Shown here piece by piece: positions 15,722 through 23,741 of a stretch of 64,000 nucleotides of DNA (position 1 is its first letter; each line of letters begins with the position of its first letter). Source of the stretch: Flavobacterium sp. J49 (GTDB lineage Bacteria > Bacteroidota > Bacteroidia > Flavobacteriales > Flavobacteriaceae). Made by a program: the position numbers and the translations under genes. The notes under the pieces were generated by a model. It was not told where the DNA came from. It worked only from the letters and a program-made list of their open reading frames with translations, and did no database searches. The stretch covers positions 124,001-188,000 of the forward strand of contig NZ_JAAQQU010000105.1 of the NCBI RefSeq assembly GCF_011742145.1, read 5' to 3'.

Positions 15722-16567
15722 ATGAAAAAGTTTCTCATAGTCGTAATGTTCTGTTTTTCGTTTTGGGCGTGCCAACAGGAAAAAACTATCGCGGTCAAAA
15801 AAGTGATCCCCGAAAGACGCCAACCCAAAACCATAACATACCAATGGCAAAACGCCAAAGATTGGTTGGCCAAAACCTCGGACAGCAGTGCGATTGATAT
15901 CGCTTTAGCGGTGAACCGTATCGACAAAGCTAACTTCGTCAAAATGGATTCGGTAGTGATTCCAACCGATTTAACCGGACATATTGCTTACTATTTTCCG
16001 TTTCCTTTTGAAGTAAAAGCCTTAGAAGAAGTCAACAAAATCATTTTCTTTTCCTATCCGACACAAACTTTTGCCACCTACGAAAACGGTCAATTAGTTC
16101 ATACCGGTCCGACCAATATGGGGAGAAAAAAAGACCAAACACCCACAGGCCTTTTCTTTACCAATTGGAAAGCTGAAGAAACCACCAGCACTTTCAACGA
16201 TGAGTGGGATTTGAAATGGAATTTTAATATCGCCAACAAATTAGGTGTTGGTTGGCACCAATATGAATTGCCCGGTTATCCGGCTTCGCACTCTTGTCTG
16301 CGCCTTTTGGAAAAAGATGCCAAGTATCTTTATGATTGGGCGGACCAATGGGTTTTACTCGATGATGAAACGGTTTCGGTTAAAGGAACACCGGTAGTAA
16401 TTTTTGGGGCTTATGATTTTGAAGCTAAAAAGCCCTGGCTACAATTGGTGAACAATCCCAAAGCGTTAAACATCGCCGAAGATGAAATCACCAAACAAGT
16501 AAAGCCATTTTTAAAAAACATTTTGGCACAACAACAAAAAAGAGTTCAATACCAAGGGAAAAAATAA
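15722..16567 (+). CDS. L,D-transpeptidase (YkuD family) lipoprotein
   Basis: 281 residues. The lipobox FWACQ (Cys17) places it in the envelope. The YkuD catalytic motif is in HQYELPGYPASHSCLRLL: His190, Cys192 nucleophile and Arg194. The family cross-links peptidoglycan (3-3 links) or attaches proteins to it. Before the motif is the typical GPTNMGRKKDQTPTG segment, in which strand and loop lead to the active site. The sequence SHSC departs slightly from the usual SHGC, with Ser in place of Gly next to the cysteine. The gene ends 26 bp before a strong terminator. Confidence 0.85.
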   Translation: MKKFLIVVMFCFSFWACQQEKTIAVKKVIPERRQPKTITYQWQNAKDWLAKTSDSSAIDIALAVNRIDKANFVKMDSVVIPTDLTGHIAYYFPFPFEVKALEEVNKIIFFSYPTQTFATYENGQLVHTGPTNMGRKKDQTPTGLFFTNWKAEETTSTFNDEWDLKWNFNIANKLGVGWHQYELPGYPASHSCLRLLEKDAKYLYDWADQWVLLDDETVSVKGTPVVIFGAYDFEAKKPWLQLVNNPKALNIAEDEITKQVKPFLKNILAQQQKRVQYQGKK

Positions 16568-16592
16568 GTCAAAATCAAATACCACAATGATG

Positions 16593-16630
16593 AAAAAGGC
16601 ATTCCGAAATGGAATGTCTTTTTTATTTTT
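16593..16630 (+). terminator. Rho-independent terminator of the L,D-transpeptidase gene
   Basis: AAAAGGCATTCC (16594-16605) and GGAATGTCTTTT (16611-16622) form a 12-bp stem with one G-U pair and a 5-nt loop, followed by TTATTTTT. It lies inside the longest open frame of the next gene, so that frame's upstream ATG at 16587 cannot be its start. Confidence 0.85.
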
Positions 16631-16645
16631 AAAATTATTTTTCCC

Positions 16646-16653
16646 TATTTTTG
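16646..16653 (+). promoter_or_regulatory. TATTTTTG -7 promoter element
   Basis: Exact TAnnTTTG match directly behind the terminator and 20 bp before the TTG codon proposed as the start of the LuxR-type gene. Confidence 0.6.
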
Positions 16654-16673
16654 AATTACCAATACCAACCATT

Positions 16674-17150
16674 TTGCTCAAACTAAAACCATACAAAGAA
16701 ATCATCAGTTATGCCGTTGTGATGGTAATCCTACTAATAGTCCTACGCTGGTTGGAATTTCGCTTTTTGATTTCGGAAAACCAATACGAAATCTACATCG
16801 GTATCATCTCCGTCTTCTTTTTACTTTTCGGAATTTGGCTCTCTAATAAAGTTACCAAACCCAAAATTAAAACCATAGTCATCGAAAAGGAAATACCCGT
16901 ACCAACCACAAACTTCATTTTAAACGAAACTGAGTTACAGCAAAGAAACATCAGCAAACGCGAACTCGAGGTTTTGACTTTAATGGCTCAAGGCATGAGC
17001 AATCAGGAAATAGCCGAACGACTGTTTGTTTCCCTCAACACCATCAAAACCCACAGTGCCAAACTTTTCGAAAAACTAGAAGTTAAGCGCAGAACTCAGG
17101 CCATAGCAACCGCCAAAAAACTAAACCTCTTGCCTCCTACTTTAGGATGA
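16674..17150 (+). CDS. Membrane-anchored LuxR-type transcription regulator
   Basis: 158 residues with the proposed TTG start. Two membrane helices come first (EIISYAVVMVILLIVL and YIGIISVFFLLFGIWL), then a linker, then a GerE/LuxR helix-turn-helix: ISKRELEVLTLMAQGMSNQEIAERLFVSLNTIKTHSAKLF. No receiver domain is present, so the signal would have to reach the DNA-binding domain through the membrane part. The start choice is unusual: the open frame reaches ATG at 16587, but a terminator (16593-16630) and promoter (16646-16653) lie between, so TTG 16674 or a later GTG is more likely. The targets are unknown. Confidence 0.75.
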   Translation: MLKLKPYKEIISYAVVMVILLIVLRWLEFRFLISENQYEIYIGIISVFFLLFGIWLSNKVTKPKIKTIVIEKEIPVPTTNFILNETELQQRNISKRELEVLTLMAQGMSNQEIAERLFVSLNTIKTHSAKLFEKLEVKRRTQAIATAKKLNLLPPTLG

Positions 17151-17230
17151 TTTTGCAAAATTCACCCAAAAGGATGAGCGAAATAACCACACAAACAACA
17201 ACCTTTGTAACCTAATCAAAACTTATATTT

Positions 17231-17779
17231 ATGAAAAACACAATTATCAAATACGGACTAATAGGCGGTCTTATCGTAACCGCATTTATGGGAATCGGAG
17301 CAGCAGTCTTTATGTACAATCCGGAGTATGATTTGGGCATGGTTTTCGGTTTTGCCGGAATGTTAGTTGCTTATACTTTTGTTTTTTTGGGAGTCAAAAA
17401 TTTTAGAGACAAGCAAAACGGTGGGTTCATTACTTTCGGAAAGGCTTTTAAAGTCGGTATGCTCATGTCGCTGATAACCGCAACCATTTATGTAGCCACT
17501 TGGGTAGTAGAACACCGCTATTTATTCCCTGATTTTATGGAAAAATACACAGAAACTTCATTGCAGAAATTGGAAAAGGAAGGATTATCAGCTGCAGAAT
17601 TTAAAGTGCAAAAAGACCGAATTTTATATTTCCAAGGGCTTTATAAAAATACGCTCTGGATAATCTTATTTACCTACATGGAAATCATGGTTCCTATAGG
17701 TCTACTCGTTCCGGTGATCAGTGCGGCCATTTTAAAAAGAAAACCATTGGCCGAAGAAACACCTCCGCAATCGGAGTAA
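17231..17779 (+). CDS. DUF4199 family membrane protein
   Basis: 182 residues with four membrane helices (about 8-28, 37-57, 73-93, 141-165). The conserved pattern of the family is visible: a short glycine-rich first helix, GVKNFRDKQNGGFITFGKAFKVG between helices 2 and 3, and a soluble helical loop between helices 3 and 4. The function is unknown; the family is common in Bacteroidota. It lies 80 bp behind the LuxR-type gene and has its own terminator. Confidence 0.85.
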   Translation: MKNTIIKYGLIGGLIVTAFMGIGAAVFMYNPEYDLGMVFGFAGMLVAYTFVFLGVKNFRDKQNGGFITFGKAFKVGMLMSLITATIYVATWVVEHRYLFPDFMEKYTETSLQKLEKEGLSAAEFKVQKDRILYFQGLYKNTLWIILFTYMEIMVPIGLLVPVISAAILKRKPLAEETPPQSE

Positions 17780-17801
17780 TAATGCTTTAGTTAAAGTAAA
17801 A

Positions 17802-17832
17802 TAATCCTCATCGCTGTATGAGGATTTTTTAT
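17802..17832 (+). terminator. Rho-independent terminator
   Basis: AATCCTCAT (17803-17811) pairs with ATGAGGATT (17818-17826) around a short loop; six T follow. Confidence 0.85.
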
Positions 17833-17858
17833 ATATTTATATTTCAAAAAATCAAAAA

Positions 17859-18251
17859 ATGAACCTAGACATTCAAAAGTACAATAACGCTCAAGAGTCC
17901 GAATACCAGGTTATCTGCAATAAACTGGCAGCAATAATACTCAAAAATATGCCCGAAGCGGAACATAAAGTTTGGCATGCTCATCCGGTTTGGTTTTTAG
18001 ACGGTAATCCGATTGTAGGTTATGACAAATTAAAAAATGGTTTGCGCTTGATGTTTTGGAGTGGTGTAACTTTTGAGGAACCCCATTTAAAACCCGGAAG
18101 CGGTAAATTCAAAGACGCCTCCATTATGTATACTTCTTTGAATCAAATAAACACTGAAGATGTAGAGCGCTGGCTTCAAAAAGCAAAGGACATTCAATGG
18201 GATTATAAAAATATAGTGAAACGAAAAGGCGTTTTAGAACGTTTGAAATAA
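17859..18251 (+). CDS. DUF1801 domain protein
   Basis: 130 residues, cytosolic. It matches the DUF1801 (YdhG-like) fold: KVWHAHPVWFLDGNPIVGY, then a strand pair around LRLMFWSGVTF, and a C-terminal basic helix. Members bind no known ligand and have no proven activity; some resemble a small TATA-binding-protein-like fold. It is single, between a terminator and a palindrome (18256-18269) that may control the next gene. Confidence 0.8.
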   Translation: MNLDIQKYNNAQESEYQVICNKLAAIILKNMPEAEHKVWHAHPVWFLDGNPIVGYDKLKNGLRLMFWSGVTFEEPHLKPGSGKFKDASIMYTSLNQINTEDVERWLQKAKDIQWDYKNIVKRKGVLERLK

Positions 18252-18255
18252 AACG

Positions 18256-18269
18256 ATTGGTATACCAAT
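18256..18269. promoter_or_regulatory. Perfect 14-bp palindrome, possible operator
   Basis: ATTGGTATACCAAT is fully self-complementary. It lies 36 bp upstream of the WG-repeat gene start, and TATATTTA, one base off the -7 consensus, follows at about 18280. This geometry is that of an operator. Confidence 0.45.
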
Positions 18270-18304
18270 TGTCTCCACTATATTTAAAAAAATATTACCA
18301 AGCT

Positions 18305-20011
18305 ATGAAATTGAAATATACCTTCTTCTGTATTCTTTGTGTTACTACGCTTTTGGCACAGAAAAAACTAAACTATAACCACAAAGGTGAATTGTCTAAG
18401 CAAGAGTATCAACAACTATTAGATGCCAAAAAGTACCAAGTGCTTTCTGCTTTTGATACGGTTTCAACTAAGCCCTTGTTGGTCTACGCAATTTTCCTTA
18501 AAAACAATAAATTCGGTATTATCGATGATACTGCTAAAGAGATAACTCCTGCCATATATGAAGGTATTGAAGGGATGAATATTAGTTATACTACAGTAAT
18601 GTTCGGATTTCATGAAAATTTCCCGGTCAAAATTGGCAAAAAATACGGTTTGATTTCCAATAAAGGAAAATCGATATTGCCGGTAGAATACGACTATATT
18701 TATTGTGAACAAAAAAGAAGTATAAAAAGAAAACACAAAAAAGAGGTTGTCATCGATTCTGTAGTTGTAGCCGATAAAGGAAATGAAAAATATCTTTTTT
18801 CACCCCAAGGAAAATTGATAAAAAAAATTGTGCAAGAACCAAATAAAAGCCAAGAAACGGTTGAAGAATATCGAGAATATAATTATCCAAGTCGAACGCT
18901 TACAGAAAAAAACACAACTCCAAAAGAAATTACCTCACACGGCAATATTATCAAAAAATTAGACAATGGCTATGTCATAGTTGAAGCCAAGGTCGAAAAC
19001 AAATATTATTATCAAGGTCTGGTTGAATTGGCCGGCAACAAGTTGGTTTTACCGATTGTCCACAGTTCATTAATTGTTAGTCAAAAAGACAGACTAATTG
19101 CTGTAAAAGACAAAAAATACAATCTTTATAATACAAAAGGCGAACTGATTTTAAAAGAAACTTATGAAGGTATTGAAAGCTTTAATAAAATTTACAGAAT
19201 TAAAAAAGAAGGTAAAACGGCTATTTTTGACTTAGACTTGAATCAGAAAACCGATTTTATTTACGATTCCTTCAGCTCTTCGGGACCTGATTTTATGGTA
19301 GCCCGAAAAGGAGAAACCGTGGGTGTAATTGATACATACGGAAACGAAACTATCCCATTTATTTATGATGAAATTGAAGCCTATTTTAACCGTTATGGCT
19401 CTGGTATGGCTTTTTTTAAAGTGACTAAAAACAAAAATAAAGGTATTATATCTACCAAAGGGGAACTGCTGACCGAAATTATCTATGACGAAATCATCCC
19501 TGAGTGCACTATTGAAGAACCTAGTTTTCATTCTGAACCTACTATGCCGATAGACCATGATTATGACAAAAAAAACAACCAATTTTTCATCATAAAAAAA
19601 GACAACTTATTTGGCTTGTTAGACAATAGTTTCAGGCCTTTAATCCCTATTGAACATGATATATTGAGAAAAAGTTTTCATAAAGATTTTGTAATTACAG
19701 GAAAGAAAGCAGCAAATCGTAATAGTACAACCTTAAGTCTTTTAAAAATCAAAAACAATACTGCTATTCTTCCTTATGAATATGACTATTTTAAATATTT
19801 AGGCGGTACTTATTTCATGATTTACCAAAAATCACTGATGGGTGTTTGCGACTTTGAAGGAAAGCTAATTATTCCTATGGGCAATTGCAGAGATTTGTCT
19901 GATCGCTATTATTACAACTATATTTATCAAGGGTTAAATAAAATTGATGGCCGAAAAAGCTATTTTATAATAGATTATCAAGGCACTATGATTGATCTTT
20001 CAAATAAATAA
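18305..20011 (+). CDS. WG-repeat protein, probably exported
   Basis: 568 residues starting at the ATG at 18305, which gives a signal peptide (TFFCILCVTTLLAQ); a longer frame opens at 18257 but lacks one. The body is a series of WG-type beta repeats, each like KYGLISNKGKSILPVEYDYI or GVIDTYGNETIPFIYDEIE; at least six are visible. Such repeats form beta-propeller-like surfaces that bind peptides or other proteins. Some units are degenerate, the spacing varies, and long insertions occur after residues 160 and 400. Surface or periplasmic location is inferred from the signal peptide. Confidence 0.88.
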   Translation: MKLKYTFFCILCVTTLLAQKKLNYNHKGELSKQEYQQLLDAKKYQVLSAFDTVSTKPLLVYAIFLKNNKFGIIDDTAKEITPAIYEGIEGMNISYTTVMFGFHENFPVKIGKKYGLISNKGKSILPVEYDYIYCEQKRSIKRKHKKEVVIDSVVVADKGNEKYLFSPQGKLIKKIVQEPNKSQETVEEYREYNYPSRTLTEKNTTPKEITSHGNIIKKLDNGYVIVEAKVENKYYYQGLVELAGNKLVLPIVHSSLIVSQKDRLIAVKDKKYNLYNTKGELILKETYEGIESFNKIYRIKKEGKTAIFDLDLNQKTDFIYDSFSSSGPDFMVARKGETVGVIDTYGNETIPFIYDEIEAYFNRYGSGMAFFKVTKNKNKGIISTKGELLTEIIYDEIIPECTIEEPSFHSEPTMPIDHDYDKKNNQFFIIKKDNLFGLLDNSFRPLIPIEHDILRKSFHKDFVITGKKAANRNSTTLSLLKIKNNTAILPYEYDYFKYLGGTYFMIYQKSLMGVCDFEGKLIIPMGNCRDLSDRYYYNYIYQGLNKIDGRKSYFIIDYQGTMIDLSNK

Positions 20012-20095
20012 CCGGGAGATATTTATGTATAAAACAGAATTTGTAACCTTTTAATAATTTGTGCGTATAATCAGCATAATCTCAAAAAAAAATCC

Positions 20096-20662
20096 ATGAA
20101 CTTTTTAGAAAACTACGACCCATTGCTTAGAGCATTTTGGTACATCGCACTTCCGGTTAGTTTGTTTTTTATATTACAAACCGTAATGACCTTTATGGGT
20201 GTTGGCGGAGACGATATAGAAACCGAATTAGAAACCGAAGGTCATGACAGCACTGACGCACCATTCGAATTATTTACCCTTAGAAACCTGATAAATTTCC
20301 TTTTAGGATTTAGCTGGTCGGGGATTTCTTTTTACAATTCAATTGCGAACAAAACTATTTTAATCATAGTGGCTTTTTTAGTAGGTGTGGCCTTCGTAGC
20401 CTTGTTCTTTTTTACCATCAAACAAATGATGCGTTTAAATGAAAACAACTCCTTCACTTTAGACAAAACCATTAACCAAACGGGAACAGTTTATTTATCG
20501 ATTCCTGAAAAAAAATCGGGTAAAGGCAAAATCCAAATCAGTATTAACGGTTCGTTTCACGAGCTCGATGCCATAACTGAAAATGACCGAATTGAAACCG
20601 GAGCTATGGTAAAAGTTATCAAAGCAGAAAACAACGCAGTCCTTATTGTAGAAAAAATCTAA
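20096..20662 (+). CDS. NfeD-like membrane protein next to flotillin (YuaF-type)
   Basis: 188 residues. Three hydrophobic helices (about 16-36, 66-80, 88-110), then a C-terminal OB-fold-like segment (TVYLSIPEKKSGKGKIQISINGSFHELDA) that ends in VKVIKAENNAVLIVEKI, the usual end of NfeD C-domains. NfeD/YuaF partners are encoded directly upstream of flotillin and are thought to organise its membrane assembly. Here only 11 bp separate it from the flotillin gene. The YuaF-FloT and YqiJ-YqiK pairs are precedents. Confidence 0.85.
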   Translation: MNFLENYDPLLRAFWYIALPVSLFFILQTVMTFMGVGGDDIETELETEGHDSTDAPFELFTLRNLINFLLGFSWSGISFYNSIANKTILIIVAFLVGVAFVALFFFTIKQMMRLNENNSFTLDKTINQTGTVYLSIPEKKSGKGKIQISINGSFHELDAITENDRIETGAMVKVIKAENNAVLIVEKI

Positions 20663-20673
20663 TCCTTTTATAT

Positions 20674-22203
20674 ATGTCACAGATTATTATCATTGTTGTC
20701 TTAGTCGTAGTGCTTTTTGTAACCATTACGACCTTAATTTCTCGTTACAAACGTTGTCCTTCCGACAAAATATTAGTCATCTACGGAAAAACCGGCGGTA
20801 CTTCTGCCCGATGTGTTCACGGTGGTGGTGCTTTCATTTGGCCGGTAATTCAGGACTATGCCTTCTTGGATTTAAAACCTATTTCTATTGAAGCCAATTT
20901 GACTAATGCGTTATCCAGACAGAACATTCGCGTTGACGTTCCTTGCCGATTTACGATTGCCATTTCAACTGAAACGGATAGTATGAATACCGCTGCTGAG
21001 CGTTTGTTAGGATTAGCGCCGGAACAAATTCAGGAATTAGCCAAAGACATCCTTTTTGGGCAATTGCGTTTGGTAATTGCTACAATGACCATTGAAGAAA
21101 TCAACTCTGACCGTGATAAATTCTTAGACAATATTTCTAAAAACGTCGATTCTGAATTGAAAAAAATCGGTTTGAAATTGATTAACGTAAACGTTACCGA
21201 CATCAAAGACGAATCAGGTTATATCGAAGCATTAGGAAAAGAAGCCGCGGCTAAAGCGATTAACGAAGCTAAAATTTCCGTTGCTGAGCAAGAAAAAATC
21301 GGGGAAACCGGTAAAGCGATGGCCGATCGTGAAAAAGACGTTCAAATTGCCGAAACGCACAGAGATCGTGACGTTAAAATTGCGATTACCAATAAAGATC
21401 GTGAAGTAAGTATTGCGTCGGCGTTTAAAGATGAAAGTATCGGTAAGGCTGAAGCCGAAAGAGATACGCGTGTAGCTACTTCTGAAGCGAATGCTATTGC
21501 GATTCAAGGGGAAAACGAAGCCAAAATCGCCATTGCGCAATCGGAAGCAGCGCGACGTGAAAAAGAAGCCGAAGCTTTGCGTATCGCCTTAGCTTCTGAA
21601 AAAGTGCAACAAGCCAAAGCGTTAGAAGAATCTTATTTGGCAGAACAAAAAGCAGAAGATGCGCGTGCCGACAGAGAGCGTGCGACACAAAATGCCAATA
21701 TTGTAATTCCGGCCGAAATAGCCAAGCAAAAAGCCATCATTGACGCGCAAGCGGAAGCCGAAAGAATTCGTGAGCAAGCCAAAGGTGAAGCCGACGCGAT
21801 TTTTGCCAAAATGGAAGCCGAAGCTAAAGGTTTATACGAAATCTTAACCAAACAAGCCGAAGGTTACAAAGAAGTGGTTGAAGCTGCCGGTGGCGATCCT
21901 ACGAAAGCTTTCCAATTATTGTTAATTGAAAAATTACCGGAATTGGTTAAAACCCAAGTAGAAGCCGTTAAGAATATTAAAATTGACAAAATTACCGTTT
22001 GGGATTCAGGAAATAATGGTGAGAACGGAAACGGTTCTACGGCTAATTTTGTTTCGGGCATGATGAAAACCGTTCCGCCACTAAATGACTTATTCAACAT
22101 GGCAGGATTAAATCTCCCAACCTATTTAAAAGGGGAAGATAGGGCTGAAGAAGTAAAATCAGAAGTTGTTGAGGAAAAACCAAACGACACTGAAAAAAAA
22201 TAA
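20674..22203 (+). CDS. Flotillin-like SPFH protein
   Basis: 509 residues, the size of Bacillus FloT. One N-terminal membrane segment (IIIIVVLVVVLFVTITTLIS) is followed by an SPFH/Band 7 domain (about 30-230), a long Ala/Glu-rich coiled coil (about 235-410), and a polar, acidic tail. The C-terminal portion has the repeated EAEA pattern seen in flotillins. Role: a membrane-raft-like scaffold affecting membrane fluidity and protein assembly; no substrate is visible. It forms a two-gene operon with the NfeD-like gene and is followed by a long hairpin. Confidence 0.9.
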   Translation: MSQIIIIVVLVVVLFVTITTLISRYKRCPSDKILVIYGKTGGTSARCVHGGGAFIWPVIQDYAFLDLKPISIEANLTNALSRQNIRVDVPCRFTIAISTETDSMNTAAERLLGLAPEQIQELAKDILFGQLRLVIATMTIEEINSDRDKFLDNISKNVDSELKKIGLKLINVNVTDIKDESGYIEALGKEAAAKAINEAKISVAEQEKIGETGKAMADREKDVQIAETHRDRDVKIAITNKDREVSIASAFKDESIGKAEAERDTRVATSEANAIAIQGENEAKIAIAQSEAARREKEAEALRIALASEKVQQAKALEESYLAEQKAEDARADRERATQNANIVIPAEIAKQKAIIDAQAEAERIREQAKGEADAIFAKMEAEAKGLYEILTKQAEGYKEVVEAAGGDPTKAFQLLLIEKLPELVKTQVEAVKNIKIDKITVWDSGNNGENGNGSTANFVSGMMKTVPPLNDLFNMAGLNLPTYLKGEDRAEEVKSEVVEEKPNDTEKK

Positions 22204-22218
22204 AAATAATAAATCTTT

Positions 22219-22283
22219 ACTTCATTCATTTTTTTAAATACCCTATGAATAGAGGTTTTTAATTAAATGAATGAAGTTTTTTA
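22219..22283 (+). terminator. Long hairpin/terminator behind the flotillin gene
   Basis: ACTTCATTCATTT (22219-22231) is a perfect inverse of AAATGAATGAAGT (22265-22277). Inner pairing extends the arms further (TTTTAAATACC-CTAT with ATAGAGGTTTTTAA, imperfect). A T-run follows. The stem is far longer than needed for termination. Confidence 0.7.
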
Positions 22284-22320
22284 TGAATATAGAATTGTAA
22301 AACTGTAAACCTACTAATTA

Positions 22321-22995
22321 ATGAAATCTCTTCTGAAGGTTCTCTTTTCAATAACCTTGCTTATCGATACTCAAAATGTAATAAGCCAAAACGATTCTGA
22401 TAACGATTGGGCCAATTTAAAAAAATACGAAATGGAAAATAAAACGGTGAAACCCAACGGTAAATCTATCGTATTCATGGGTGACTCCATAACCGAATTT
22501 TGGAAAACAACCAGTCCAAGTTTCTTTGCCTCTAATCCTTTTATTGATCGTGGTATCAGCGGACAGACTACCTCACAAATGGTATTGCGCTTTGAGCAAG
22601 ATGTCATCAATTTAAAACCGAACACCGTAGTCATCCTAGCCGGAATCAACGACATAGCCGAAAACACCGGACCCATGACCCTAGAAGCCATTTTCAACAA
22701 TATAAAATCGATGACAAAATCGGCCAAAGCCAATAAGATAAAAGTGGTGTTATGCTCAGTTCTGCCTGCCAATCATTTTTATTGGAACACTAAAATCATG
22801 CCTGCAGACAAGGTCATTGCCTTAAACAAAATGATTAAAGACTACGCTCAAAAAAACAAAATCACGTATGTCGATTATTACTCAGCTATGGTTGACTCCA
22901 AAAAAGGTTTGCTACACAAATATGGAGAAGACGGTGTACATCCTAATTTAGAAGGCTATAAAACAATGGAAAGTATACTGCTCAAGGCTTTATAA
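22321..22995 (+). CDS. SGNH/GDSL-family hydrolase, secreted
   Basis: 224 residues with an N-terminal signal peptide (LFSITLLIDTQNVISQ). SGNH blocks are all present: block I FMGDSITEFW (Ser56), block II RGISGQTT (Gly), block III LAGINDI (Asn), block V DGVHPNLEGY (Asp204, His207). This matches the platelet-activating-factor acetylhydrolase-like subgroup, so it is probably a carbohydrate or phospholipid esterase in the periplasm. Its 3' end overlaps the convergent PPTase gene by 6 bp. The substrate cannot be read from the sequence. Confidence 0.88.
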   Translation: MKSLLKVLFSITLLIDTQNVISQNDSDNDWANLKKYEMENKTVKPNGKSIVFMGDSITEFWKTTSPSFFASNPFIDRGISGQTTSQMVLRFEQDVINLKPNTVVILAGINDIAENTGPMTLEAIFNNIKSMTKSAKANKIKVVLCSVLPANHFYWNTKIMPADKVIALNKMIKDYAQKNKITYVDYYSAMVDSKKGLLHKYGEDGVHPNLEGYKTMESILLKAL

Positions 22996-23490
22996 AACGC
23001 TAAACTGCTTTTCTGCTGATTCCAAATAAGCAATTCGAGCAAATCTACCGTGGTGCGTGATGGATGCAGGATGTAATTTGCCTTCAACCAAATCAAACCA
23101 ATCGGGAATGCCGTTTTTCTTTTGAACTGCATCTCTACTTTCCAAATGCTGAATGAGTTCAAATCTATCTCTCGAGGTAACTGCAATGGTATAAACAAAA
23201 TCAGGCGTGATTTGCGTTTGCGTAAAATAATGGTTTGTGCCATAAACAACTTCATCTCCTTCACAAACAAAGCGCTTCGGGTTAAAAAAACGCTCTCCGG
23301 TTTGGCGGTTGTAAATTTTATAAGCCGCTTCTTTTCTACTCCATAAATTCCAAACCATTTGTTCGGGATACTCTGAAGTGGTGATAAGTCTTTGCTCGTT
23401 TTCAGTAAAAAGTTTGTCTAAAAAACCCTTGCGTTGCCAATTGCTTTCTTTTTGGGCTTTCGCCAAATCTACTATGTCGTTCCCAATCAT
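22990..23490 (-). CDS. 4'-phosphopantetheinyl transferase
   Basis: 166 residues. It transfers phosphopantetheine from CoA to the serine of acyl carrier proteins. Motifs are IGNDIVDL (Asp5 and Asp8 region, metal/CoA binding) and WSRKEAAYK (Glu54, Lys57 region). It is the last gene of the minus-strand biosynthetic operon; its ATG overlaps the stop of the ACP gene by 4 bp (ATGA), so the two are coupled. This points to a dedicated activating enzyme for that ACP. Its 3' end overlaps the convergent SGNH gene by 6 bp. Confidence 0.88.
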   Translation of the reverse strand: MIGNDIVDLAKAQKESNWQRKGFLDKLFTENEQRLITTSEYPEQMVWNLWSRKEAAYKIYNRQTGERFFNPKRFVCEGDEVVYGTNHYFTQTQITPDFVYTIAVTSRDRFELIQHLESRDAVQKKNGIPDWFDLVEGKLHPASITHHGRFARIAYLESAEKQFSVL

Positions 23491-23741
23491 TTCTCGGCCA
23501 ATTTAGTTTCAATGATTTCAATCGTCGCTTTGATACTGATCATTTTCTCCATCGCCAAATTGTCAATACTAATTTCAAAAGCATCTTCGACATCCAAAAC
23601 AATATCAACCAAATTCGCAGAATTGATTTGCAAATCGGTTATGAAATCGGTGTCTTCCGTCAAATTGTCAAACGCTTCCTGGTTGTTTACAAACGGCTTT
23701 ACAATATTTTTTAATCTTTCGATAATTTCTTCTCTAGTCAT
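23487..23741 (-). CDS. Acyl carrier protein of the type III PKS operon
   Basis: 84 residues; the ATG at 23741 (MTREEIIERL) was chosen, since longer frames add unrelated residues and the coupling with the ketosynthase stop (8-bp overlap) favours this start. Helix II carries the attachment serine, Ser41, in ITDLQINSANLVDI. The usual Asp-Ser-Leu is replaced by Asn-Ser-Ala. It is acidic and typical in size. It is overlapped at both ends by the ketosynthase and PPTase genes, which suggests they are made in fixed ratio as a working set. Confidence 0.88.
   Translation of the reverse strand: MTREEIIERLKNIVKPFVNNQEAFDNLTEDTDFITDLQINSANLVDIVLDVEDAFEISIDNLAMEKMISIKATIEIIETKLAEK

Noticed and set aside
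22371..22772. Antisense frame over the SGNH hydrolase gene
   Set aside because: It is a shadow of a gene with a full SGNH motif set.
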